Assembly (NCBI GenBank): GCA_028285205.1 | Contig: JANQQA010000019.1 | Span: 1 to 49,414, forward strand | Length of the DNA: 49,414 nt | Source: Bythopirellula sp. | GTDB lineage: Bacteria; Planctomycetota; Planctomycetia; Pirellulales; Lacipirellulaceae | Reading direction: 5' to 3' | Shown: positions 17,579 through 25,669 of the stretch, piece by piece | How positions within the stretch are numbered: the first letter of the stretch is position 1 | Layout of the letters: the number at the start of each line of letters is the position of its first letter | Made by a program: the position numbers and the translations under genes | The notes under the pieces: generated by a model | The model's database searches: none | The model's input: only the letters and a program-made list of their open reading frames with translations | Told to the model about the DNA's origin: nothing

Positions 17579-18985
17579 TTATGAGAAGTCGCCAAGATAG
17601 CGATATCGCTGAGATTTCATGCTTCCAGCTTGGTGCGGCACTGTCTTCTCGATCACGCCATCTCGCACGAGCTGATTCAGCCACATGTTTGCCGTCTTGT
17701 GACTAACGCCTAGCAGTTCGCCAGCCTTTCGACAGCTCACATACCAAACCCCTCGATCGTCGGCTGCCAACTCCTGCAAAACGGCGCAAAGTGAGACCAA
17801 GTTGCGCAACTTCACGCAGCGGTATTCTCTTCCAACTTCTGGGCAAGGTCGCTCTTGTGCGATACTCCAGAACACTTCCATTCCGTCGTGTGATCTCGCG
17901 GGATCAGTCCAAGCCCAAATCTTCAGCCAGTCATCCCAGGTCAAATCCCACTCTTTGGTGCGTATATTGGGCAACGCACGCTGGAACCACTCGCGAACGA
18001 TTGGCAGAAAAAACTCTGCATCGTTGTCGCGAAGCTCTTTGATGCACTTCAGACGGCGAGCCAGCCTTACGAGGGACGCATTTCTAGTGCCGTGAGTAAT
18101 CGGAACAGTTACATCGATGGCGGCTTCAACGACCTTCTTCAGCCTCGATGACGACGGGTACACAGATAGAACGGAATAATAATTATATTCTTCTATCTGT
18201 TTACTTGGTTTCCGTTGTTGGTCATCGCTTACTGCCGTATCTTCCGTCGTTGCAAGCTTCGCCTGTGCTTTGCGCGGGTCCGATGACAGGCGATCGAGAA
18301 GCTCTGGCGGCATGTCAGCTGGCGACGGCAGTCGACGTTGCTGCCACGAGTATTCTTGGCCGTTGATATGACGGCCAGGTGGAGCGATGACATAGGCTCC
18401 TTCCGCCTGAATGTCGATGCCGGCTAGGAAGTTTGGCCGTTTCTTGATCTGCACATCGGGCGGAACTGAAAGGTAGTGGTGCCAACCACCTCCGCCGGTA
18501 CGCACTTGCCAGCTGCGCGGCAGCGGTCCGAATTCGTCTTCCAGCGCCACGAATGATCGATCGCCACCATTGCGTGGATCGACATCGATAACCACCAGTC
18601 CGTCACCTGTGGCAATAGCGACGTTGGCGTCTGGCCATTTCGTCCACCAATCGCGAATGATTGCGGGATTGCAAGTTGCATCTTTGAATCCACGCCCGGT
18701 TCTGGGGTGCTTACCGGGCGTGCTACACTTCTTTTTCCCACACGTACAATCACCATCCGCTATAGAATGGCAAGGGAACACTCGGAAGCCCAATTGCTCT
18801 GCATAGAAGAGTGCGTGCTGCACCGCTTTGTCAGGAGAATCCTGACTCGGTGAAAGATACTGCTGGTTAGCAGCTTCAAGAAGTTCGCGCGCACCGGCAT
18901 CCCTCTTGTCGAGGGGAAGATTCTGCTCGTCCGCCGCAAGTCGAGAATTTGTTAACGAGTGAGGAGCATTCTCACTTGTTAGCAC
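17579..18985 (-). CDS. Bifunctional DNA primase/polymerase (Prim-Pol)
   Basis: About 468 residues. I place the start at GTG 18985 because AGGAG precedes it closely and it overlaps the upstream regulator stop by 14 bases; the open frame extends to 19069. The Prim-Pol domain (about residues 55-240) shows a zinc-knuckle-like CHSIADGDCTCGKKKC, the catalytic VVIDVDPRNGG (Asp134, Asp136) and the GGGGWHHYLS motif with the third catalytic region. The C-terminus holds a winged helix (ELLGVSHKTANMWLNQLVRDG). There is no obvious helicase domain. Such proteins start replication of plasmids, prophages and satellites, so this is the island's likely replication initiator or primase, acting perhaps at the repeats at 19476-19525. 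Confidence 0.9.
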   Translation of the reverse strand: MLTSENAPHSLTNSRLAADEQNLPLDKRDAGARELLEAANQQYLSPSQDSPDKAVQHALFYAEQLGFRVFPCHSIADGDCTCGKKKCSTPGKHPRTGRGFKDATCNPAIIRDWWTKWPDANVAIATGDGLVVIDVDPRNGGDRSFVALEDEFGPLPRSWQVRTGGGGWHHYLSVPPDVQIKKRPNFLAGIDIQAEGAYVIAPPGRHINGQEYSWQQRRLPSPADMPPELLDRLSSDPRKAQAKLATTEDTAVSDDQQRKPSKQIEEYNYYSVLSVYPSSSRLKKVVEAAIDVTVPITHGTRNASLVRLARRLKCIKELRDNDAEFFLPIVREWFQRALPNIRTKEWDLTWDDWLKIWAWTDPARSHDGMEVFWSIAQERPCPEVGREYRCVKLRNLVSLCAVLQELAADDRGVWYVSCRKAGELLGVSHKTANMWLNQLVRDGVIEKTVPHQAGSMKSQRYRYLGDFS

Positions 18986-19208
18986 TAAGTCTCCTATCGC
19001 TTTCCTGTTGCGCTTTCTGCACCCAAGCTTCGATCTCCGATCGCACAAACCGACGACTGCCGCGAGCAATCTTTACTGAGGGGATTAATCCTGCGTTAGC
19101 CCAGCTGTACAGAGTCCGCCTGCACACACCGACCTTCTCCGCAACCTCATTCGGCTTCATCAATCTGTCGTCATCGAAGGTATCTCTTTTCGGCATAGGT
19201 TCTCCCAT
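18972..19208 (-). CDS. AlpA/excisionase-like helix-turn-helix regulator
   Basis: A 78-residue protein with the compact helix-turn-helix MKPNEVAEKVGVCRRTLYSW, then ANAGLIPSVKIARGSRRFVRSEIEAWV, which matches the AlpA/Xis-type family (helix-turn-helix_17). It lies immediately upstream of and overlaps Prim-Pol. AlpA-like proteins next to a Prim-Pol are typical of phage satellites and integrative elements, where they switch on replication and excision genes. The upstream 1 kb region with dyads at 19343-19404 probably holds its target operators. Confidence 0.82.
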   Translation of the reverse strand: MGEPMPKRDTFDDDRLMKPNEVAEKVGVCRRTLYSWANAGLIPSVKIARGSRRFVRSEIEAWVQKAQQESDRRLSANK

Positions 19209-19342
19209 GAGTTACTGAAGTTTTTCCATCTATCCATCTATTGTACCTGCTCAAAACATACAATGTGCGCGCCCCGTAATTTTTCTCCAGAACTCTCGCT
19301 TCCAGCAGGGGGCGCAAAAATAAAGTTCGCTTTCGAGTTGGT

Positions 19343-19369
19343 ATTACTAATCGGACACGTGCTAGTAAT
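19343..19369. promoter_or_regulatory. Inverted repeat, candidate operator upstream of the AlpA-like gene
   Basis: Arms ATTACTA (19343-19349) and TAGTAAT (19363-19369), 13 bases apart. It lies about 135 bases upstream of the AlpA-like start, in the promoter-side region. Confidence 0.4.
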
Positions 19370-19387
19370 TTTCAACTATCCTGACCT

Positions 19388-19404
19388 CCGCACTCCTAGT
19401 GCGG
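19388..19404. repeat. Perfect hairpin CCGCACT-CCT-AGTGCGG
   Basis: A 7-bp perfect stem with a three-base loop. It has no T-run on the plus strand. It could be an operator or an origin structure. Confidence 0.5.
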
Positions 19405-19475
19405 TGTACTTTGGCCCTTAAGCCCGAGTTTTAAGAGGCAAACCGACTCAAGTGTCAGAGAATGTCAGAACAAGT

Positions 19476-19525
19476 GAGGATAACTGAGACTAACTGAGGA
19501 TAACTCAGACTAAATTTGGCTAACT
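19476..19525. repeat. Five tandem 10-bp units (consensus GAGRMTAACT), iteron-like
   Basis: Units read GAGGATAACT, GAGACTAACT, GAGGATAACT, CAGACTAAAT and TTGGCTAACT. The period is ten bases, one helical turn, so a protein would bind along one DNA face. A related repeat (GTGTCAGAGA, ATGTCAGAAC) precedes it. Likely binding sites for the island's replication or regulatory protein. Confidence 0.7.
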
Positions 19526-20218
19526 CGGAGAACGAGAATCGCAGCTCCGCTACGAAGTGACTCGCCTCATAAACTGAGGCACGCATCACCTCAAGCGGAG
19601 AACAGCCATAACACCGATGGATATTGGCTTGCTGGGTGTATCGCATGTATGGCTATATGTAACTCTCTTATCTTCATTCACTCACAGGAGAGTTAGATAC
19701 TAGGCTGCACACGCTACACAACTAGCTCGATGTGGCGGCGCAGGTGCCCCCTGGCTTGGAATGCCGCTGGACCGTGTTCGCCACGAGCTAGATGTGCGAC
19801 GAATTAGGCGCCAAAAAACCTCAGAAAAAATTTTTCGCCCTGCGGTTACTAGTACATAGGATTCCGGGACGAGAAAGGGGCTCTCTGGGTTAACTTTCCG
19901 AAAACGGAGTTGAATTCTCACGATTCAGCCGTCCAAACTCTTAGACCCCCAAATCCACGTGCCATCGGGGCTTTTGCTGCGCGCGTTAGGGTGCCGCTCC
20001 GGGGTACTAAGTGCGCCTCAAGCGGTGTAGTCCGCTTCCCTCTAGCGCCGCTCACTTTCTCGTCAGACTGGTTATGGTTGCTTTGCACTATATGCACGAA
20101 TTGCATCGATCGTCTTCGTTCATTAATCAAGCGAAGTGTCGTTTTACATCGCTTGAACGGACGTTTGGCAATGTAAAATTGAGATAGCAGGAAGTCTTTT
20201 CACCTAGGAGTATTCACC

Positions 20219-20854
20219 ATGCAGAAATATGTGGCCTATTATCGCGTAAGCACTCAGAAACAAGGGCAGTCTGGACTCGGTCTGGAAGGCCAGCAGCAAG
20301 CCGTAGCGGCCTACTGTGAGCCTGTAGAAGCCTTTACCGAAGTAGAGACAGGCACCAACAAGCGCCAGCGACCAGAGCTGCTGAAAGCTATCGCAGCATG
20401 CAAGAGATTGGGGGCCACATTGGTCATCGCCAAGCTGGATCGGCTGGCTCGTAACGTCCACTTTGTCAGTGGACTGATGGAGTCAGGAATCGAATTCGTA
20501 GCTTGCGACAATCCTCAAGCGAACCGCCTGACTATCCATATTCTGGCTGCCGTTGCAGAGGATGAAGCTCGACGAATTAGTGAACGGACGAAAGCTGCAC
20601 TCGCCGCTTACAAGGCTCGTGGTGGCGAGCTCGGCAACCCAAAGAACCTAACGACCAAGGCCGCTAAGAAGGGAAACGCGGCTAACGTTGCCGCTGCCGA
20701 GAAGCATCGAGCGGAAGTGCTACCTGTCGCTCAGAAGCTCCGTGACGCTGGTCGCACTCTGACTGAGATTGCCGAGACCCTGACTGGTCGTGGCTTGCTC
20801 ACACGGCGCGGCAAGGCATGGTCAGCGACAGCGGTTTCTAGGCTATTGGGTTAG
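20219..20854 (+). CDS. Serine recombinase of the resolvase/invertase type
   Basis: A 211-residue small serine recombinase. ATG 20219 has AGGAG at 20206-20210. The catalytic domain begins YVAYYRVSTQKQGQSG with nucleophile Ser11, followed by KLDRLARN and the E-helix region EDEARRISERTKAALAAYKARG. A C-terminal Hin-type helix-turn-helix follows (TLTEIAETLTGRGLLTRRGKAWSATAVSRLLG region). It may resolve multimers of the excised island or invert a segment. It stands alone, rightward, between the non-coding region and the type I R-M locus. Confidence 0.88.
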   Translation: MQKYVAYYRVSTQKQGQSGLGLEGQQQAVAAYCEPVEAFTEVETGTNKRQRPELLKAIAACKRLGATLVIAKLDRLARNVHFVSGLMESGIEFVACDNPQANRLTIHILAAVAEDEARRISERTKAALAAYKARGGELGNPKNLTTKAAKKGNAANVAAAEKHRAEVLPVAQKLRDAGRTLTEIAETLTGRGLLTRRGKAWSATAVSRLLG

Positions 20855-21037
20855 CCGGCGTGAATAATCCGGACAGTCTTCCAGATAGCTGCGGAACCCG
20901 GGAGTTTGCCCAGAGCGTAGGGCCTCTACGCCAATTTCAAGGAGCTGTCTAAAGCGATATACTGTGTGGTTTGCTGCCACTTATCACCATAGGCTGATCA
21001 ACAGCGCCGCACATCTAGGAAGATCGCTCCCGCTCCG

Positions 21038-22507
21038 ATGTTTGAACAAACCTTCAAGAATATCGATGACATTCTACACAAGGACGCAGGTTGCGGCAGC
21101 GAGCTGGACTATGTCGAACAAACATCTTGGGTGCTGTTTCTCAAATACCTCGACGACTTGGAGAAGGATCGTCGCTCGGCGGCCGAATTGAAGGGCGAGA
21201 AGTACAAGCCCATCGTCGGTAAGCAGTATCGCTGGGATACTTGGGCGGCCCCCAAGAAACGTGACGGCTCGCTCGATCATCACAAGGCACTCTCCGGCGA
21301 CGATCTTACTGACTTTGTCGACGACAAGCTGTGGCCGTATCTGTCCAAGTTCAAACAGTCGGCCGACAGCCCCGATACGATCGAATACAAGATTGGTGAA
21401 ATCTTCAGCGAGCTACGGAACAAGGTCCAGTCAGGGTACAACCTGCGCGAGGTGATCAACCGCGTCGACGAGTTGCGATTTCAGACTAGTGCTGAAAAGC
21501 ACGAGATGTCGCACCTCTACGAGGACAAAATCAAAAACATGGGCAACGCCGGACGCAACGGTGGCGAATACTACACGCCGCGTCCGCTGATTCGCACGAT
21601 CGTGAAGGTACTTGCCCCGCAGCTTGGCGAAACGATCTACGATGGAGCCGTCGGGTCGGCAGGCTTCTTGGTCGAGGCGTTTGACTATCTCAGCAACCCA
21701 CAGAATAGCGGCAAGAAGATGCTCTCTGTGAAGGATCGGCGCACACTCCAGCAGAAGACATTCTACGGCAGAGAAAAGAAGTCGCTGGCCTACATCATTG
21801 GCACGATGAACATGATTCTGCATGGCATCGAAGCCCCGAACATCGTCCACGTAAATACGTTGGCCGAGCACTCAGACGACATTCGCGAGAAAGATCGCTT
21901 CGATATCGTCATGGCCAATCCACCGTTCGGCGGCAAAGAGCGGGCCGAGGTGCAACAAAACTTCACGATCAAGACGGGCGAAACAGCGTTTCTCTTCTTG
22001 CAGCACTTCCGCCGCATTCTGCGGGCTGGCGGCCGAGCAGGTATCGTCATCAAGAACACCTTTCTGTCGAACAGCGATAATGCGTCGGTCAGTCTGCGAA
22101 AGGAGTTGCTGGAAAGCTGCAACCTGCACACTGTGCTGGACCTGCCCGGAGGCACATTCACAGGCGCGGGAGTCAAGACCGTCGTGCTGTTCTTCGATAA
22201 AGGTGAGCCGACCAAGAAAGTTTGGTTCTATCAACTCAATCTCGATCGCAATTTGGGTAAGACGAATCCGCTCAACGAAGGCGATCTGGCCGAATTCCTG
22301 AAGTTGCAGCCGAAGAAGAAATCCAGCGAGAATTCATGGTCGGTCAAGGTTGCCGACATTGACCAAGAGACATTTGATCTCTCAGTAAAGAATCCGAATC
22401 GGCAGGATGAGACTATATTGCGTGAGCCAGAAGAGATTTTAGCGGAGCTTGAGTTGTTGGACGCCGAAGCTACCGAGGTGCTGGAAACGATCCGAGGTTT
22501 GGTATGA
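21038..22507 (+). CDS. hsdM: Type I restriction-modification system, methyltransferase subunit
   Basis: A 489-residue N6-adenine methyltransferase subunit. The N-terminal HsdM helical domain (about 1-165) precedes the SAM-binding motif DGAVGSAGFLVEAF (about 202-215, a variant of the usual DPACGTGGF) and the catalytic NPPFGG (294-299). It would pair with HsdS for methylation and with HsdR for cleavage. Its stop overlaps the hsdS start (ATGA, 22504-22507), so the genes are translationally coupled. Because hsdS carries an early TAG, this subunit may lack a functional specificity partner. Confidence 0.95.
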   Translation: MFEQTFKNIDDILHKDAGCGSELDYVEQTSWVLFLKYLDDLEKDRRSAAELKGEKYKPIVGKQYRWDTWAAPKKRDGSLDHHKALSGDDLTDFVDDKLWPYLSKFKQSADSPDTIEYKIGEIFSELRNKVQSGYNLREVINRVDELRFQTSAEKHEMSHLYEDKIKNMGNAGRNGGEYYTPRPLIRTIVKVLAPQLGETIYDGAVGSAGFLVEAFDYLSNPQNSGKKMLSVKDRRTLQQKTFYGREKKSLAYIIGTMNMILHGIEAPNIVHVNTLAEHSDDIREKDRFDIVMANPPFGGKERAEVQQNFTIKTGETAFLFLQHFRRILRAGGRAGIVIKNTFLSNSDNASVSLRKELLESCNLHTVLDLPGGTFTGAGVKTVVLFFDKGEPTKKVWFYQLNLDRNLGKTNPLNEGDLAEFLKLQPKKKSSENSWSVKVADIDQETFDLSVKNPNRQDETILREPEEILAELELLDAEATEVLETIRGLV

Positions 22508-24384
22508 GTTGGACCACCAAGCCCCTGGAGGAGCTGTGCGACTTCCGCAACGGACTTTAGAAAGGCAAGAAGCCGCCCTTTATCGAAGTCGGCATCATTC
22601 GCAACACCAACTTCACTAAGGATGGATTCCTTGATGAATCGGACATCGCTTATCATCCGGTAGAAGTCAACCAATACTTAAAACGCAAGCTCGAATTTGG
22701 CGACATCATTCTCGAAAAGTCGGGAGGTGGACCAAAGCAACCTGTCGGTCGAGTAATTTCGTTCGAGAAGACGAAAGGTGAATTCTCCTTCAGCAATTTC
22801 ACTTCCGTCATTCGCATTAAAAACAAGGATGTACTCTACTACGAATATTTGCAGCGCCTACTATATCATTACTATGTTTCCGGCGTGACCGAGCCGATGC
22901 AACGTCGCTCAACAGGAATCCGAAATCTCGACTTCAAAGCCTACAAGCAACTTCTGATACCGTTACCCAAGTTAGCCGAACAAAAACGCATCGTGGCGAT
23001 CTTGGACGAAGCATTCGCGGCGATTGCCAAGGCGAAAGAAAACGCCGAGAAGAACCTCGCCAACGCCCGCGAGCTGTTTGAAAGCTATCTCAATCGGGTT
23101 TTTACGGAGCGTGGCGAGGGTTGGGAGGAGACGCGCCTTGGCGAGCTGGCGAGTTTCAAGAATGGCCTCAACTTCAGCAGAAACAGTTCCGGCCAAACGC
23201 TACCCGTTGTCGGAGTCGGCGACTTCCAAGACAACTTCTACGTCCCAATGGACGTACTCGAAACAGCCACGATCGACGGGGAACTAGAAACCAACTACTC
23301 GATAAAAAAAGACGACATTCTCACCGTTCGTTCAAACGGTAGCAAACACCTTATTGGCCGCTGCATGTTGGTGCCCGAGGTTTCCGAAACAGCGTCATAT
23401 TCTGGCTTCGTTATTCGCATCCGATTTGACACAAAAATTCTTTCCCCTCGCTTCCTTCTTCACTTCATGAAGTCGCGTCGAACCGTTTCAGAGCTTACTC
23501 GCGGTGGAGGCGGAGCAAACATCAATAACATCAACCAGGGAAAGCTGTCGGCCTTGAAGGCCACCTACCCGACCGACACGAAGGAACAAGAACGATTCGC
23601 CGACGCATTGGACGAAGTCAACCGCCACGCCGAGCGACTTGAAACCATCTACACCCATAAGCTGTCCAACCTCGACGAACTCAAACAATCGCTTCTTCAA
23701 AAAGCCTTCACTGGCCAACTGACAGCAAACGAATCCTTCGCCGCTTCTGTAGCACCCGCGAGCTTAGATTTTCCTGCAACGATCGAAGGCATCTCTACAA
23801 CCGATTTGCACGCAGGCATTTTGGCATTAGCTTACCGTCAGCACGAATCGCCAAAGACATCTCACTTTGGTCGCGTTAAGGGTGAGAAGATTGTCCATCT
23901 GATCGAAAACCACATTGGCATCGACCTTGAGCGGTCACCCGTCAAAGACGCCGCTGGCCCCAATGATTTCGGGCGCATCCAAACCGTCGAAGCACGCGCC
24001 AAGAAAGCTGGCTTTTTTGCAGTAGCGAAAAAGGATGACCGATACGAGCTGACACCGAAATCTAAGTTTGAGGATTTGATAGACAAGACAGAGCGGTGTC
24101 TGGCAGATCAGCTCACTGACGTCATGTCGATCATCAACCAGATGGCGAAAATGAGCACTCGTCAAGCAGAGATTCTGGCCACGAGTTTCGCGGCTTGGAA
24201 CAATCTGCTAATTGAGAACAAGGATTTTTCCGACGAAGCGATCGTCTACGAAGCACGCGAGAATTGGCACCCCAAGAAGCTAAACATCGAGCCAGAAAAG
24301 TTCGTCAAAGCAATCCGGTGGATGCGTGAGCAGGGGATCGTGCCGACAGGTCGCGGCAAGAAAGTGGCCGCAAAGACTGTCTAA
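22504..24384 (+). pseudogene. hsdS: Type I restriction specificity subunit with an in-frame TAG at codon 19
   Basis: ATG 22504 overlaps the hsdM stop. The frame reads MSWTTKPLEELCDFRNGL, then TAG at 22558-22560, then continues open (KGKKPPFIEVGIIRN...) to 24384, 626 codons in all. Related HsdS proteins usually have Trp here (NGLWKGKKPPF), so TGG to TAG is the simplest change. After the TAG come target-recognition domain 1, a conserved coiled-coil spacer (LAEQKRIVAILDEAFAAIAKAKENAEKN), target-recognition domain 2 beginning GWEETRLGELASFKNGLNFS, and a second spacer (LDELKQSLLQKAFTGQL). A further C-terminal extension of about 200 residues follows. With only the short product, the system would have no specificity unless the TAG is suppressed or translation restarts; the first later ATG (22849) would lose domain 1. 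Confidence 0.88.
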
Positions 24385-24411
24385 TCGCTAGTACCGGCCT
24401 TGCCTGATACC

Positions 24412-24498
24412 TGTTACATTCGCGAACACTTTTGGCTGATATGTTATAATTAATCAAAAACCATAACACGTTTTGCGGACCTGTTAACTTCAGTAACA
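24412..24498. promoter_or_regulatory. Three TGTTA...(T)AACA dyads and a TATAAT box upstream of fic
   Basis: Dyads: TGTTA...AACA at 24412-24428 (imperfect), TGTTAT...ATAACA at 24442-24468, and TGTTA...TAACA at 24482-24498. A TATAAT sequence is at 24445-24450. They fill the gap between hsdS and fic. The C-terminal winged helix of the Fic protein is a candidate binder, which would give autoregulation of fic-hsdR. Confidence 0.5.
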
Positions 24499-24511
24499 TG
24501 AAGCCTGCGGC

Positions 24512-25657
24512 ATGGAAAACCCTGAAAAACAAGCTCGAAAAGCTTCCAAAGTAGCTGGCCGCTGGCAGGCGGATCGCCCGTACAACGATCTGCCGACACT
24601 GCCTCCGGTTGGCGGCTTGGAGAGCCATGCCGTCCTCAAACGGTGCATCTCTGCCCGGGCTGTCTTGGGCGAGCTGAAAGAGGCCGCCAAACAGATTCCC
24701 AACCAAGGGGTGCTGATCCACACCTTGCCATTGTTGGAGTCGCAGGCGAGTTCCGAAATCGAAAACATCGTCACCACTACCGACCGACTGTTTCAACATC
24801 AACAACAAAGTGAGCACGCCGACCCCGCGACTAAGGAGACATTGCGGTACAGTCAGGCGCTGCTTGAAGGGTTTCAATCTCTCGCCAAATATCCACTGAC
24901 CACACAGACCGCCGAGGCGGTTTGCACCAAGATCAAAGGCCACGAGATGCGTGTTCGCCGTGTGCCGGGCACAGCGCTAGCCAAAGAATCAGGAGAGGTC
25001 GTCTATACTCCTCCTGAGGGTGAGGACCTACTCCGTAGTTTGCTGGCAAATTGGGAGCGGTTCATGCACAACGAGCAGGACCTTGATCCACTGGTGCGGC
25101 TGGCGGTGGGACACTATCAGTTCGAGGCAATCCATCCCTTTACTGATGGCAACGGTCGCACGGGCCGCGTACTCAACAGCCTGTTTCTGATCAGCGAAGA
25201 TTTATTGACGCTACCAATCTTGTACTTGAGTCGCTACATCATCGAATACAAAGAGGAGTATTATCGACTATTATTGGAGGTCACACGACATGGGGCTTGG
25301 GAAGCCTGGTTACTGTTTATTATCGAAGGAATTGAGCGCACAGCTCAGTGGACGAAAGCGAAAATCGATGCCATTTATCAGTTGCTGGAGCATACCAGTG
25401 AGTACGCACGCAAGCGAATAGGCAGAACGTACAGCTACGAACTGATCAGTATGATTTTTCAGCTGCCTTACTGCCGCATCCAAAATGTGGTTGAGCAGGT
25501 CAGCACGACACGGCAAACCGCGTCGCGATCCCTCAAGAAATTGGTCGAGGTTGGCGTGCTAAGCGAGCTGGTGGACGGTCGAGAAAAACTGTTCATCCAC
25601 TCAAAGTTGCTGAAACTATTAACGCGGGACGAGAACGGATTCGCGCCTTACGAATAA
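24512..25657 (+). CDS. fic: Fic-family AMP-transferase with N-terminal inhibitory helix and C-terminal winged helix
   Basis: A 381-residue protein. The Fic core motif HPFTDGNGRTGR lies at 208-219, with catalytic His208. The N-terminal Fic_N domain holds the inhibitory motif SSEIEN (Ser80, Glu84, Asn85), the [ST]xxxE[GN] signature of class II Fic enzymes, so the active site is self-inhibited in the resting state. A C-terminal winged helix (YCRIQNVVEQVSTTRQTASR, then SLKKLVEVGVLSEL) suggests DNA binding. Genes of this type are regularly found between hsdS and hsdR in type I R-M loci. The target of AMP transfer is unknown. It is followed by hsdR after 12 bases. Confidence 0.92.
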   Translation: MENPEKQARKASKVAGRWQADRPYNDLPTLPPVGGLESHAVLKRCISARAVLGELKEAAKQIPNQGVLIHTLPLLESQASSEIENIVTTTDRLFQHQQQSEHADPATKETLRYSQALLEGFQSLAKYPLTTQTAEAVCTKIKGHEMRVRRVPGTALAKESGEVVYTPPEGEDLLRSLLANWERFMHNEQDLDPLVRLAVGHYQFEAIHPFTDGNGRTGRVLNSLFLISEDLLTLPILYLSRYIIEYKEEYYRLLLEVTRHGAWEAWLLFIIEGIERTAQWTKAKIDAIYQLLEHTSEYARKRIGRTYSYELISMIFQLPYCRIQNVVEQVSTTRQTASRSLKKLVEVGVLSELVDGREKLFIHSKLLKLLTRDENGFAPYE

Positions 25658-25669
25658 TTCCCAAATTGC

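Larger units (their letters stand above)
19209..20218. other. 1 kb non-coding region of the island: dyads, iteron-like repeats, possible origin
   Basis: No convincing gene. Structures seen: inverted repeat ATTACTA/TAGTAAT at 19343-19369, a perfect 7-bp-stem hairpin at 19388-19404, and the 10-base iteron-like array at 19476-19525. It separates the leftward replication operon from the rightward resolvase. Such a layout fits a replication origin plus divergent promoters, but this is an inference. Confidence 0.55.

Noticed and set aside
19388..19525. CRISPR array
   Set aside because: The repeats are 10 bases long and contiguous, without spacers, and no cas genes are present anywhere in the window.
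20219..20854. Small resolvase as the island integrase
   Set aside because: The tRNA attachment site with arm repeats fits a tyrosine integrase, which is present at attL; the resolvase is more likely for multimer resolution or inversion.
15978..22560. Reassignment of TAG to a sense codon
   Set aside because: TAG ends several genes in the window (sigma factor, resolvase, P-loop ATPase, carbonic anhydrase), so general recoding is unlikely. Local suppression is left open in the findings.
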